Part shown: in pieces, positions 51,490-61,274 of the stretch
Layout: every line of letters starts with the position of its first letter
How positions within the stretch are numbered: the first letter of the stretch is position 1
Assembly: GCA_041396845.1 (NCBI GenBank)
Contig: JAWKXU010000001.1
Coordinates: 310,001 to 374,000, forward strand
Source: JAWKXU01 sp020446465
GTDB lineage: Bacteria; Pseudomonadota; Alphaproteobacteria; Sphingomonadales; Sphingomonadaceae
Length of the DNA: 64,000 nucleotides
Direction of reading: 5' to 3'
Program-made: the position numbers and the translations under genes
Notes under the pieces: model-generated
Database searches by the model: none
What the model was told of the DNA's origin: nothing
The model's input: the letters and a program-made list of their open reading frames with translations, nothing else

Positions 51490-52724
51490 AGCGATTTCGA
51501 ACCAGGCGTAATCACCTGGTGACTCGGAAATCGCTCCAGGATCGCGCGGATTGCAGACTGTGTTTCTGAAATGATTGCGGCGTGTCTGTCTGGATCGATG
51601 CCTGTTTGCAGGGCTGTCTCAACCAGCTGAGTTGCTTTTTCAGGCGTGAATGAACTTGCAGGCAGAAAGCAGTCGCCAAGCCCGACCGATCGAAAAAAAC
51701 TATCCAGCTTTTTGTCCCAGCCCAGCCCCACAATAGGGCGCCGGAACGCGTAGCCAAGAATACAGGCGTGCATTCTGTGGGCGACGACTGCCCGAAGTTT
51801 CCCAATGATCGCAGCTAACTCGGCGGGAGTGTTCGGAGGCGGGGCGATGTCGATCTGCCCTGTTGCAATCGCCGCTGCAATTCCGGGCTGGGCCTGAACC
51901 GCCGACAAGGCAGCGCGGTCTTCAAGCGCACCATTGCAGAAAAGCGTGACGAGATTCCCCCGCGCGAGCAGGCAAAGCGCGATTTCGGCGAAAGTGGTAC
52001 TTTGGTCGATGGCGCTATTTCGGCCCTCAGCGTGATAGGACAGGATCGCAGGATCGGTGACGCATAGCCCAACCCGGCTGCTTTCACTGACTTCGCCGAC
52101 CCCATAGACTTGATCTGCCAGCAGCGCCGGATCTCGCGTCAGGATCGGCTGCGGGCCGCCTTCACCCATTTGATCACGCCAGTTGCTGATCGAATTCTCG
52201 TCCCGCAATCCGACAGCGCGCAGGTCGCATGTCAGCAGACGTCGAAAGAGCGTGCGCCCACGTGGACTCCAGTTGCGGGCCACACCAGCAGCGTGGACGA
52301 TGACCGGGCATCCGATTGAACCGAGAATGCGGGCGACACGTTCAATCTTGATGCAGAAATTCAGATCGGCATCCGAAAATATCTGTCCACCGCCGATAAT
52401 CGCAAGATCGGCCCTTGCAGCAGCCTCCCGCCAACCCGGCTCGAAGCGATCGAGCATTCGGTTCAGGCGGAACATGACGAGGCGCTGTGCCACCGGTCGT
52501 GGTAGAATTTTCAGGATCGCCAGCGCGAGAGAACGGTGCTTGACCGGATATTCGCCAAAGGTTTTCCGCCCCGAAATATCGATGCATTGCACCGATGAAC
52601 CCGGAGCAGCCGCAAGCAACTCGGCGCGAAGGCAGTCTGCTATTGCGCCGTCTCCGACGTTCGGGCTGTAAGGAAGTCCGAAAATGACAATACAAGGCAA
52701 TGCGCTTGGGTCCACTTGCTGCAC
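51486..52724 (-). CDS. Polysaccharide pyruvyl transferase family protein
   Basis: 412 residues. Family features: CIVIFGLPYSPNVGDGAIAD at the N-terminus, LAIIGGGQIFSDADLNFCIK, AAGVARNWSPRGRTLF, and the C-terminal VVAHRMHACILGYAFRRPIV GLGWDKK. These enzymes add pyruvate ketals to sugars of exopolysaccharide. The last 16 codons (ERFPSHQVITPGSKSL) are encoded by a palindromic repeat found again at 61275. It converges on the GINT1-like gene with stops overlapping by four bases, and is divergent from the GT4 gene. Confidence 0.9.
   Translation of the reverse strand: MQQVDPSALPCIVIFGLPYSPNVGDGAIADCLRAELLAAAPGSSVQCIDISGRKTFGEYPVKHRSLALAILKILPRPVAQRLVMFRLNRMLDRFEPGWREAAARADLAIIGGGQIFSDADLNFCIKIERVARILGSIGCPVIVHAAGVARNWSPRGRTLFRRLLTCDLRAVGLRDENSISNWRDQMGEGGPQPILTRDPALLADQVYGVGEVSESSRVGLCVTDPAILSYHAEGRNSAIDQSTTFAEIALCLLARGNLVTLFCNGALEDRAALSAVQAQPGIAAAIATGQIDIAPPPNTPAELAAIIGKLRAVVAHRMHACILGYAFRRPIVGLGWDKKLDSFFRSVGLGDCFLPASSFTPEKATQLVETALQTGIDPDRHAAIISETQSAIRAILERFPSHQVITPGSKSL
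51489..51536. repeat. 48-base imperfect palindrome forming a gene end
   Basis: Outer arms GAGCGATTTC and GAAATCGCTC and inner arms CCAGG and CCTGG form a long hairpin. The same 48-base layout occurs at 61275-61322. It serves as 3' end of the pyruvyl transferase gene and supplies part of its stop, and lies immediately after the stop of the GINT1-like gene; it may act as a two-way terminator. Confidence 0.75.
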
Positions 52725-52863
52725 GGCGTCCTCCCTATCAGACGATTCCCAGACTTTGGTACAAAATTTCCCGACCTATACGTCGGGGCACTGGCCTTGA
52801 GTGGGCCGAGCAGTCATAGTTCGCGGGTTTCAATCGGATATTCGATCTGCAGGGGAAGCAGAA

Positions 52864-54093
52864 ATGCCGCTTTCGCATGTTGTCGTGTTGAACGACTCAA
52901 GTCGCGCGAAAGGCGGTGCGACGGGGCTTGCCATCCTGAGCGCACTGAAACTGCGCGACCGGGGGCTTAAAGTGAGCTTCGTGTGTGGTGACGCTGGCGA
53001 CGCGCCGGAATTGCGGGAAAAGGGGGTCGACGTCATCGCGGCCGGATCTGGCCGGCTACTCGAACGGGGGCGGGTCAACGCAATGCGCGATGGCGTATAT
53101 AACCCGCAGATGCGCGAATTCGTTGAAGACGCTGTGCGGAAGACCGACGGTCCAGGGACGGTCTATCACCTTCACGGCTGGGCACAGATTTTTTCGCCGG
53201 CGATTTTTTCGGCATTGACCAGAGTAGCGCATCGTACCTTCGTGCATGCGCATGACATGTTTCTGGCTTGCCCGAATGGCGTATACATGGACTATCGTAG
53301 AAACATGCTCTGTACGCGAACGCCGCTGTCCGGATCGTGCGTTCTGACCAATTGCGACAAGCGCAGTTATGTTCACAAGATATGGAGGGTCTTGCGGCAG
53401 CAGGCCCTGTTCAGGAGTTTCGATGCAGAACAGGGGTGGGCCGGAATCCTTGCCATCCACCCCGGCATGTTGCCCCGTTTACGGCGCGCCCGATATCCCG
53501 AATCTCTCATGAAAGTTTTGCGTAATCCTGCCACGCCCTACACGAACGGGCGTGTTCCGGTCGAGCGCAACAGTCGTTTCGTCTATGTCGGGCGCCTCGA
53601 AGAGGACAAGGGTGTGCTCGACCTGGCCCGATCGGTAAGGCGCGTCGGTGCTGAACTGGTGTGTATCGGTGACGGGGTATTGAAGGATCGCCTGGCCCGC
53701 GAATTTCCCGAAATCCATGTCACCGGCTGGCTGTCGAAATCCGAAATCGTTCACTGGATCGAGGATGCGCGGGCCTTGATCATGCCGTCGCATCACCCTG
53801 AGCCATTCGCTTTGGTCCTGGCAGAAGCGACCATGTGCGGGTTGCCGGTGGCTGTGGCCAATACGGCCCTCATGGCGGAAGAGATCGAGCAAGCCGGTCT
53901 GGGGCTGAGCTTCGATATCTTCGATCCCAACGATATTGATCGGGTCATCAGAGAGTTCGTTGAAATGGATGCGGCAGTGATCGAGCAAATGAGCCGGCGT
54001 GGCAGTGACGGGGCGGTCGCGCTGGCGCTGAAACCCGACGACTGGATTGACCGGCTTGTCCTCCTCTATGACAGCGCGATTTCTGGGAATTAG
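52864..54093 (+). CDS. Glycosyltransferase family 4
   Basis: 409 residues from ATG 52864 (open frame extends to 52801; the 52864 start follows GGGGAAGCAGAA). The N-terminal acceptor domain has a glycine-rich loop (SSRAKGGATGLAIL); the C-terminal GT-B domain has FVYVGRLEEDKGVLDLARSV and the nucleotide-sugar motif EPFALVLAEATMCGLPVAVA. It transfers a sugar to a growing glycan from the cytoplasmic face. It converges on the GT2 gene with stops overlapping by four bases, similar to the previous convergent pair. Confidence 0.92.
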   Translation: MPLSHVVVLNDSSRAKGGATGLAILSALKLRDRGLKVSFVCGDAGDAPELREKGVDVIAAGSGRLLERGRVNAMRDGVYNPQMREFVEDAVRKTDGPGTVYHLHGWAQIFSPAIFSALTRVAHRTFVHAHDMFLACPNGVYMDYRRNMLCTRTPLSGSCVLTNCDKRSYVHKIWRVLRQQALFRSFDAEQGWAGILAIHPGMLPRLRRARYPESLMKVLRNPATPYTNGRVPVERNSRFVYVGRLEEDKGVLDLARSVRRVGAELVCIGDGVLKDRLAREFPEIHVTGWLSKSEIVHWIEDARALIMPSHHPEPFALVLAEATMCGLPVAVANTALMAEEIEQAGLGLSFDIFDPNDIDRVIREFVEMDAAVIEQMSRRGSDGAVALALKPDDWIDRLVLLYDSAISGN

Positions 54094-55013
54094 AATGTAG
54101 TGATGCGGTTTGGGTTGCAGCGCCCCAGGGCGAGATCGGTGAATGCGAGAAAATTTCCCAAGAGCCTTCCTCGGTGGTCGGCCCAAAAGACCGGCCGTAT
54201 AGTGTGCCGGATGTTCGATGCGATGTTGCGTGCTATCTGTATATACATCGCCCTGCGAGTGATCGTGCCCTTTTTCCGGAGATAGACAAGATTAGCCACT
54301 TGCGAATAGCCGAGCTTTTTTCCCGGCGTTCTTCCGATCTTGGTGCCGAGATGAACTCCGCGAAGCATATTTGCACGTACGATGCGGCCATATTGCCCCA
54401 GGCGCACCGAAAAATCGACATCTTCAAACCATCCGTATAGCGGCAGCGCCTCGTCAAATTGCAGTCCATTTTCCAGGACGGGCTGCATCCGCACGGCCAT
54501 GTTGCAGCCATAACCATTGCGCACAGGAGCGATGTCCTGCCCGGCTGGGTGTTGCAATGCCTTGTCGAGCGCAACCTGGCCTTCGTCGAAATCGAGTCCC
54601 GGACCCAAAATCCCATCGACCAGGACGTTACCTGTCGCGATGACAATGTCGGAGGCCTCTTGCATGAGAGTTTCGAGCTCACTCAAATAGTCGTCGGCGA
54701 GCAGAAAGTCGTCGTCCATGACTAGCAGGATGTCGGTCGGCTCAAGGTGAGAGAAGATCAGGTTGCGCTGGGCGCAAGACCCCTTGGGACCAATTAGAAG
54801 TTTCAGAGAGAAGGGGAGATCCTGACTAGGCAAGGTGCCAAAATCCAGGTCTGATGTGCCGCTGACGAAAACGAGATCGGGCAGCCGCCGTTGCCGGGCA
54901 ATGTCCTTGACCGCTTCGGTGACAATGGCGCCCCTGCCAAGTGTTGCAATACCGACGATAATTCGGGGCGCACTCTCTAACGAGGGGGTGGTCGCGGTTA
55001 TCTTGCTGTCCAT
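54090..55013 (-). CDS. Glycosyltransferase family 2
   Basis: 307 residues if the ATG at 55013 is used; a GTG at 55109 would add 32. The GT-A fold begins RIIVGIATLGRGAIVTEAVK, the metal-binding motif is LLVMDDDFLL, and a later acidic motif is ALPLYGWFEDVDFSVRLGQ. This looks like a rhamnosyl- or galactofuranosyl-type inverting transferase. It probably adds one residue of the repeat unit assembled by neighbouring enzymes. Confidence 0.88.
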   Translation of the reverse strand: MDSKITATTPSLESAPRIIVGIATLGRGAIVTEAVKDIARQRRLPDLVFVSGTSDLDFGTLPSQDLPFSLKLLIGPKGSCAQRNLIFSHLEPTDILLVMDDDFLLADDYLSELETLMQEASDIVIATGNVLVDGILGPGLDFDEGQVALDKALQHPAGQDIAPVRNGYGCNMAVRMQPVLENGLQFDEALPLYGWFEDVDFSVRLGQYGRIVRANMLRGVHLGTKIGRTPGKKLGYSQVANLVYLRKKGTITRRAMYIQIARNIASNIRHTIRPVFWADHRGRLLGNFLAFTDLALGRCNPNRITTF

Positions 55014-55146
55014 CTCGGTTGTGGTGTTGAAAATGCCTATGGGTACGATAACGGTGGTTGAGCCAGAATAAAACGGCGCATTGATGACTGTGTTTCGGTG
55101 TGCATACACCAGCCGATATCGGCAGTATCGTCAAGGCCGGAGCATG

Positions 55147-56562
55147 TCAGGGTGTGGGCCAACGCAGGACACCTTTCCAAAGTGATAGCACCACGGCACC
55201 GCCCCAGACCAGGAGCAGTCCGATGAGAGTAAGAAACAGACCTGGTGCAGGATCGAGTGCGAGGCGCAACGGTTCTGTCGCCATGATAAATCCGCCACAC
55301 AGTCCGCTAAGGAGCAGCCCGGGGACAAATGTTCGCAGCAGATTGCCCGGCGAAATATTCAGAACCCGACGTGTCAATTCCAGAGAGATAAGCGCGAAGA
55401 ATACCGACGTATAGACCTGGACCGTTGCCGCCGCTTCGGCGCTGTTTCTGCCAAAAGCGAGGATCGCGAGGAACGTAAAGCCAAGGCTGGACAGGCGGAT
55501 AACGAGTTGAAGGCCTTGCTTGTCAAAGCTGGTTAGCGCCGGTTCCAGTAGGGAACTTAGTATGCGTATCGCACGCACGAGGCTGAGGATTGCAATGATA
55601 CTGGCTGTCGGCAGCCAGGCGTCATCCAGAATGACGGTGACAAGTTCCTTGCTCAAAAGCGCCACGCAGAGCATGAGCGGCCAGGCGACAGCGGTCCCGA
55701 ACGACATGTTTACGCGCCAGGCGAGGGTAATCAGGTATCGGCGCCGTTCAGCTACCAGCCTGGAAAAACGCGACCAGGTCAGGTAGGTTAGCGGCTGCTG
55801 AACTGCATCTGCAGCGGTTTGGGAAATCCGGGCGCCTCCTCGATACGTGCCGACATTGGTCGGATTGAGGAAAATTCCGAGAATCAGGTCTATTCCGTAG
55901 TTCGCCAGCATTGCCGCGCCCGTGCTAACCCAAAGCGAAATTGCGGTATTCCGTCCCCCGCGCAGTACTTCGCGTGCGAAGGCGGGCCTGGGGCATATTT
56001 GGACCATAAGCGTGGAAATCGTCACGTTGACACCGACGGCGGCGTATCGCGCGGCCACCAGCGCCATCGGCCCAAGGTTCTCATATAGACCAAGCACGAG
56101 AACCAGAGTGGCTATTGCCTCTGACGCGACACCGGTCAGACTTATCGTGCGCATCCGGGCTTCACGCATGAGATGCGCTTCGTTCCAGGCATAGACAGCT
56201 TCGAAAATCGGAAGCAGCGCCAAGGTCATGAACATGCGTGCGACGAGGCTCTTGCCTTCACCGATCAATATTCCAGCCGTTAGCAGGACCAGCGAAGCAA
56301 CCATCGCAAGGCCAAACATTACCCCGAAAATGGTGTGCCTGTCTTCATCGGGTGTTTCGGAACGAAGGAAGGCCTGGTAATAACCGGAGAACAAGAACGC
56401 CGAGAAAATGGCAGTGCAGGCCCACGCAAGCGCATAGGAACCAAATTCGGCAAGGCCGATGAATCGCGATGCCATCATGATCTGAAGCAAGGCGAGCGCC
56501 TGAACGGTCAACCGGCACGTTACTCCAACAGCAAAAGCCGATGTCAGTGTCGCGCGTAGCAA
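55147..56562 (-). CDS. Oligosaccharide flippase (Wzx-like)
   Basis: 471 residues from TTG 56562, with AGGAG upstream. The protein is almost entirely membrane segments (about 12-14), in the MATE/MVF polysaccharide transporter pattern: LQIMMASRFIGLAEFGSYAL, LGIFLNPTNVGTYRGGAR, WPLMLCVALLSKELVTVIL. It should flip lipid-linked repeat units to the periplasm. No polymerase (Wzy) or chain-length protein is visible in the window. The gap to 55013 is short and without a gene. Confidence 0.9.
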   Translation of the reverse strand: MLRATLTSAFAVGVTCRLTVQALALLQIMMASRFIGLAEFGSYALAWACTAIFSAFLFSGYYQAFLRSETPDEDRHTIFGVMFGLAMVASLVLLTAGILIGEGKSLVARMFMTLALLPIFEAVYAWNEAHLMREARMRTISLTGVASEAIATLVLVLGLYENLGPMALVAARYAAVGVNVTISTLMVQICPRPAFAREVLRGGRNTAISLWVSTGAAMLANYGIDLILGIFLNPTNVGTYRGGARISQTAADAVQQPLTYLTWSRFSRLVAERRRYLITLAWRVNMSFGTAVAWPLMLCVALLSKELVTVILDDAWLPTASIIAILSLVRAIRILSSLLEPALTSFDKQGLQLVIRLSSLGFTFLAILAFGRNSAEAAATVQVYTSVFFALISLELTRRVLNISPGNLLRTFVPGLLLSGLCGGFIMATEPLRLALDPAPGLFLTLIGLLLVWGGAVVLSLWKGVLRWPTP

Positions 56563-56708
56563 ATTTTTCTCCTGGCATCCTGGATTTGGGCGGAAAGGAT
56601 GGAATCTGTGGCTCGGTTCGCTTGATCGAGGACGCGCGGTTTCCGGTTGCGGGCCATGCTGGATATGCCCATAATATTAACATTGGTCCCTTATTTGAAA
56701 TCCTTGAA

Positions 56709-57782
56709 ATGCGATATGAAATATTACGACCGAGCGAATTTTCGCCCGATCTCGTCTCGATCTGGAACGATCTGCTGGATCAGGATGAGGATCTTGGCAG
56801 TCCGTTTTTTACGCTTGAATTTGCAATGGCGGTCGGGCGTTGCCGGGATGATTTACGCATTGCTGTGTTGCGCAATTCCGGTGAAGTCACGGGCTTTCTT
56901 CCCTACCACTTGAAGCCTGGTGGGAGCGCTGCACCGGTGGGCGGCCAGATTTGCGACTATCAGGGGCTGATAGGGGCGGCCATCGACCCCGGACCACGCG
57001 GATGCAGGCTCCTGCGGGATTGCGGCATCTCATCTTACGATTTTAATCATGGGCTTGCTGCGCAGGGCATGCTGGAAGAGAATGCGTTCAGCCTATCCAA
57101 TTCACTTCGTGCAGATTTGCGTGGTGGTTATGAGCAGTGGCGGGCCGACGTCATGGCGCAGACCAAGCAAATGGCGAAGGCCAACCGCCTGAAGCGAAAA
57201 ATGGAACGCGAACAAGGGGCGCTGCGGTTCATGCGTCATGACAGGTCGGAGCAGGCCTGGGATACGTTTGTTGCCTGGAAAGACGAAGCGCTGCGCCAGG
57301 AAGGTGCCGTTGGGTTTCCCGGAGCAGCCTGGATTGATACCTTGTTGAGAGATATTCGCGAAACCGACACGCCGCGTTTCGCCGGGCTTTTCAGCACGCT
57401 ATATTCCGGGGACCGGCTGGTGGCCGCGCATTTCGGCATGAGGTCCGATCGCGCCTGGCATTGGTGGTTCCCAAGTTACGATCCCGCGATGCGACAATAT
57501 GCGCCGGGGCTGGTGTTGATGCTGGCCTGCATTGAAGAGGCTGCGCGCATGGGCCTTGGCGAGCTGGATTTCGGACGCGGGACACAGCTTTTCAAAATGC
57601 AATTCGGCAACCGCGCACGGCGGCTTTGCGAAGGCTCTCTTGAGAGGACTGAAACAGTGTCTGGAATGGCAAGGGCGCTACGGAAGTCTGCACAGCGGCT
57701 GGCGAACAAGGTTTTGCCGGAACAGGCTGCGACGTTCGTGCGCCGCGCCGGGACGAAAGTGTTCCGGGCCGGCCTCATCTGA
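56709..57782 (+). CDS. FemAB/CelD-like GNAT protein
   Basis: 357 residues from ATG 56709; the open frame runs upstream to 56541 over the flippase start, so I prefer 56709. It has the CelD/BioF2-like pattern: YQGLIGAAIDPG, MAKANRLKRKMEREQGALRF, then the GNAT fold VAAHFGMRSDRAWHWWFPSYD, QYAPGLVLMLACIEEAARMG LGELDFGRGTQLFKMQFG. These proteins transfer acyl or aminoacyl groups and are common in exopolysaccharide loci. It is convergent on a related gene (57786). Confidence 0.85.
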   Translation: MRYEILRPSEFSPDLVSIWNDLLDQDEDLGSPFFTLEFAMAVGRCRDDLRIAVLRNSGEVTGFLPYHLKPGGSAAPVGGQICDYQGLIGAAIDPGPRGCRLLRDCGISSYDFNHGLAAQGMLEENAFSLSNSLRADLRGGYEQWRADVMAQTKQMAKANRLKRKMEREQGALRFMRHDRSEQAWDTFVAWKDEALRQEGAVGFPGAAWIDTLLRDIRETDTPRFAGLFSTLYSGDRLVAAHFGMRSDRAWHWWFPSYDPAMRQYAPGLVLMLACIEEAARMGLGELDFGRGTQLFKMQFGNRARRLCEGSLERTETVSGMARALRKSAQRLANKVLPEQAATFVRRAGTKVFRAGLI

Positions 57783-57785
57783 TCG

Positions 57786-58865
57786 TCAATTGTGGCTTGT
57801 CTCGAACCGGGCGGTGACCCGCTGCCTTATGATTTGCCACCCGTCGAGCGCCAATCGGCCCAGTCCAAGGAAAGACAGGGGATAGAAGCGAAGCGATTCA
57901 ATTTCGGTCGCGTCTTCGGCCCAGGCGCGTGTCCAGGGCGCTTCCTTGCCGCAGAACTCGAACGATGTGTAATTGTTTTCAGCGGAATGGCGGATCAATT
58001 CGACGAGCAGGGCTTCGCCCGGAGAAACTGGGGCGAAACTTTCATCGTAACCGACCTTGATTGCCCAAAACCGATTGTCCCAGACAGTAGCGAAGGTCAT
58101 CGCCGCATCTTGTCCGTTAATTTTTAAAAAGCAGAGGCGTAAGAGGCCGCATTTAGCCATTTTTCGTCCAAATTCACGGAAAAACGCGGATTGTTTTTCA
58201 TCGTGAAGAAGCGCGGTGCCGGCCCGCCCTTTCCAGCTTTTTGCCTCGACAGCCAGGATGCGATCAAAGATCGCGTCCATTTCAGCCACGCCCGGGCTGA
58301 GGATTTCGATTTCCGTGGGTCCGATCGCCTCGGCCTTGCGCCATTTACGACGATATTGCTGACGTCGGGACCGGCCACACTGTTCGAGCGGGGCTTTCCA
58401 TTTTTCATCCAGTGGAAGTCTGGGCATTGCCCTTTGTGGAAGCTTTCGCACGAGAGTTAGGCCACGCAACTTCCCAACTTTGCGGAGGTGGCGTGTAAGG
58501 CCATTGGACGTTGGATAATGCCCAAGATCCACCGCGACACCAAGACGAACCAAGCCCTGCGCGAAGTCATTCAGAGCAGTCTCGTCAGAGAAAAGCGCTT
58601 CGACCGATTCCCCGATATCCATCGCCCCGGCCAGTCGAAGTCCGCGCATGGCGCCGCTGGGGCGGAACAGGGCGATGGCACGGGGGGTGGCGCGGTCGCC
58701 CACCAACAGAACCTTGTTTTGACCCTCTTGGCCGTAAATCCTGGCTGCCGCCTCCATCCATTCATGTGTTTGCATGAGGCTGCGCGGCCTTATCGATCCG
58801 CTGCCCCAGGCCTCTGGTGGCAGGGAATTGAATTCAACCAATGTCGCCGCTGTGTTTTTCGCCAA
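57786..58865 (-). CDS. FemAB/CelD-like GNAT protein, paralogue of neighbour
   Basis: 359 residues. Similar in architecture to the 56709 gene: QTHEWMEAAARIYGQEGQ, RSRRQQYRRKWRKAEAIG, RILAVEAKSWKGRAGTALLH, then the GNAT core DAAMTFATVWDNRFWAIKVGYD, VSPGEALLVELIRHSAENNY TSFEFCGKEAPWTRAWAEDA. The convergent pair with only three bases between the stops may be a locally duplicated and inverted unit. It probably acylates a sugar or lipid precursor. The gap to 59014 has no gene. Confidence 0.85.
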   Translation of the reverse strand: MAKNTAATLVEFNSLPPEAWGSGSIRPRSLMQTHEWMEAAARIYGQEGQNKVLLVGDRATPRAIALFRPSGAMRGLRLAGAMDIGESVEALFSDETALNDFAQGLVRLGVAVDLGHYPTSNGLTRHLRKVGKLRGLTLVRKLPQRAMPRLPLDEKWKAPLEQCGRSRRQQYRRKWRKAEAIGPTEIEILSPGVAEMDAIFDRILAVEAKSWKGRAGTALLHDEKQSAFFREFGRKMAKCGLLRLCFLKINGQDAAMTFATVWDNRFWAIKVGYDESFAPVSPGEALLVELIRHSAENNYTSFEFCGKEAPWTRAWAEDATEIESLRFYPLSFLGLGRLALDGWQIIRQRVTARFETSHN

Positions 58866-59014
58866 GTGTAGGTCTCAATGAATTTCAAAACGGGGCCATT
58901 GGGGGATGGCACCAGGTTTCTCCGATGGCCAGGTCACGCCGCCTGAGTAGTAGCAAGCAGATAATCATGAGGCCAGTTACCCAAAATCGTCACTGCGAAG
59001 CCGGGCTCGTAGTT

Positions 59015-59536
59015 CTACTCCAGCTCCAGCGCAGACAATACCCTGGAAACCATATTATAGGCTGCAACTAAAACAGTAATTTCAAGGCATTCACGTTCCG
59101 AAAAGCGATCTCGAAGCGACTTCCAGATTGGCTCTGGAACCTTCACATTCCGGGTCATGCTATCAGTGTAGGCGAGCGCTGCCTGCGCCACATCGTCAAA
59201 CAAGGCGGTGTTTTGCTCCCATGCGTGGAGTGCTTCAATCTGATCTTGCGATGCGCCGCATTCCAAAGCGATGGGAATATGCTGTCTTGCTTCGTAGGGA
59301 GCATCATTCAAGAAAGCGATCCTCACGATAATCAATTCCCGCAAGTCGGGCGGGAGAGAGATTTCATTTCGAACCGAAGTCAGCAGTTCGAGCCAGCCTG
59401 TGGCGAGTGGCGGACTATGTAACAAGAGCCGATATAAGTCTAACAGGCTGCCCCGCGCGGAAACGATCCGGTCGCGAATGGGGGCGAGGTCAGGCGAACT
59501 GGTATCCGGGAAAGGTAGTCGAGGCATGGGAGACAT
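59015..59536 (-). CDS. Carboxymuconolactone decarboxylase-like protein without CxxC
   Basis: 173 residues from ATG 59536. It shows the AhpD/CMD fold (TGWLELLTSVRNEISLPPDL, RELIIVRIAFLNDAPYEARQ HIPIALECGASQDQ). At the site where peroxidase-type members have CxxC before the His, it reads NDAPYEARQH, so both cysteines are missing, and AhpD-type peroxidase activity is unlikely. The His is kept. Function is unknown; it precedes a divergent aminotransferase. An upstream in-frame region to 59623 has no good start. Confidence 0.85.
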   Translation of the reverse strand: MSPMPRLPFPDTSSPDLAPIRDRIVSARGSLLDLYRLLLHSPPLATGWLELLTSVRNEISLPPDLRELIIVRIAFLNDAPYEARQHIPIALECGASQDQIEALHAWEQNTALFDDVAQAALAYTDSMTRNVKVPEPIWKSLRDRFSERECLEITVLVAAYNMVSRVLSALELE

Positions 59537-59714
59537 TGCTTCTGGATCGAAATTTGATTTCTGGCGGAGTGAAAACAGCGCACAAGCGGATAAACGGGGA
59601 ATTGACCCGATATCACCGCCCATCTACGAATCGGTGTGTTGGGGCAGGTTTAAGGTTTTTTCATGCGTAAGCGAAGCTGTTCGATTGTAACCTCTGAAAA
59701 GGGAGGCAATTCCC

Positions 59715-61025
59715 GTGTTTCCTGACGAAACTTCCCGATCAAGTGCGCTTTACCAGGAAGCCAGGCGTTTCATGCCAGGGGGGAACACCCGGACGACGGT
59801 CTTCCTCAAACCCTATCCGATCTATGCCGCGAAGGGGGAAGGGTGCCGGGTATGGGATGTTGATGGCATTCAGCGCATCGACTGCATCAATAATTTCACT
59901 GCGGCGATCCATGGCCATGCACACCCGGTGCTTGTGCGCGAAGCAATGGATCAGTTGCGCCTTGGCACGGCTTTTGGGATGCCCACGCAATCCGAGATCG
60001 AACTGGCGAAGCTGTTGACGGAGCGCGTTGCAAGCGTCGAGCAACTGCGATTTTCAAATTCCGGAACCGAGGCAGTGATGAATGCGATCAAGGCCGCTCG
60101 CGCATTTACATCCCGGCCAGTCATTGCCAAGTGCGAAGGCTCTTATCACGGCACCTATGATTTCGCCGAAGTCAGTATGGATTCCACCGCTGCCAACTGG
60201 GGAAATGGTGCGCCCAGATCAGTACCCTATTCGAAAGGGACACCACAGGGTGTTCTCGATGATGTCGTGGTTATCCCATTCAACGACGTCGACGGTGCGG
60301 CGGAGATTCTGCGTGCAAGAGGCCGGGATCTGGCGGCCATACTGGTGGACCCGATGCCGAACCGCGCCGGTTTGATGCTGGCTACGCCCGAATACCTTTC
60401 GATGTTGCGCGAAGTGGCGGATGAGATCGGTGCGCTGCTGATCTTCGACGAGGTGATCAGCTTCCGTTTGGGTCAAAGTGGCGCGCAGGGCCTTTGGGGT
60501 GTCGATGCAGATATTACCTGTTTCGGCAAGATTATCGGCGGTGGTTTCCCTGTTGGAGCCACCGGCGGACGCGCTGAAATCATGCAGGTTTTCGATCCGA
60601 CCGAGGGGAAGCCAGCAGTTCCGCAGGGCGGCACTTTCTCCGCTAATCCCATGACCATGCGTTGCGGACGTGCAGCGATGGAAATGCTGGACGAGGCAGC
60701 ATTCGCGCATCTGGACAATCTTGGTGAACGAGCCCGAGCCGGGATCGACAGGGCATTTCGCGATACGGGCATCGAAGGGCAGACGACCGGGTATGCGTCG
60801 CTTCTCAAGATTCATTTCACTGCAGCGCCGATCACATCCTATCGAACCGCACAACCGGACGCCCAAGCGGCGTCAAGGCTTGCCCGGCTGAATAGAGAGT
60901 TACTGAACCGGGGGGTGTTGATGGCAAGTTATGGCTTGATGGCACTTTCTACCCCAATGACAGTCGATGATATCGACGACGTCGTCGCTGCCGTAGCCGC
61001 TTCGCTCAAATCCATGACGGAATGA
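59715..61025 (+). CDS. Class III aminotransferase (glutamate-1-semialdehyde aminomutase-like)
   Basis: 436 residues from GTG 59715 with GGGAGG upstream. The order AHPVLVREAMDQLRLGTAF, EQLRFSNSGTEAVMNAIKAA, CEGSYHGTYDF, LLIFDEVISFRLGQSGAQG and the PLP lysine in CFGKIIGGGFPVGATGG is that of HemL-like class III enzymes. The usual HemL is elsewhere in most genomes, and this copy's polysaccharide neighbours suggest a specialised aminotransferase. Reaction is uncertain. The following 61026-61391 stretch holds two palindromic repeats and no gene. Confidence 0.9.
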   Translation: MFPDETSRSSALYQEARRFMPGGNTRTTVFLKPYPIYAAKGEGCRVWDVDGIQRIDCINNFTAAIHGHAHPVLVREAMDQLRLGTAFGMPTQSEIELAKLLTERVASVEQLRFSNSGTEAVMNAIKAARAFTSRPVIAKCEGSYHGTYDFAEVSMDSTAANWGNGAPRSVPYSKGTPQGVLDDVVVIPFNDVDGAAEILRARGRDLAAILVDPMPNRAGLMLATPEYLSMLREVADEIGALLIFDEVISFRLGQSGAQGLWGVDADITCFGKIIGGGFPVGATGGRAEIMQVFDPTEGKPAVPQGGTFSANPMTMRCGRAAMEMLDEAAFAHLDNLGERARAGIDRAFRDTGIEGQTTGYASLLKIHFTAAPITSYRTAQPDAQAASRLARLNRELLNRGVLMASYGLMALSTPMTVDDIDDVVAAVAASLKSMTE

Positions 61026-61274
61026 TCGTTTTCTGATGCGCGATGTCGGCAAGCCCGCAATGCGTCGCGGCTGCCGCATGTGATTTTTGCAGGATTGGTC
61101 AGGCCGGCTGCACAACCGGTTCAAGGCAAATGCTTCGGAGCAGGCATTTTGGCTTTTCCCGAAGATATTTCCCAAGAAAGACTACTGCTTAGTGATTAGG
61201 TCGCCTGAGTAGTCGCATCCGGAATATACACGCGGACCTGTCGCATTCCTGCTAGGCTTGAAATCAGGGAATTT

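Noticed and set aside
59715..61025. HemL of heme biosynthesis
   Set aside because: The family fits, but the polysaccharide context and lack of other heme genes argue against giving the symbol hemL.
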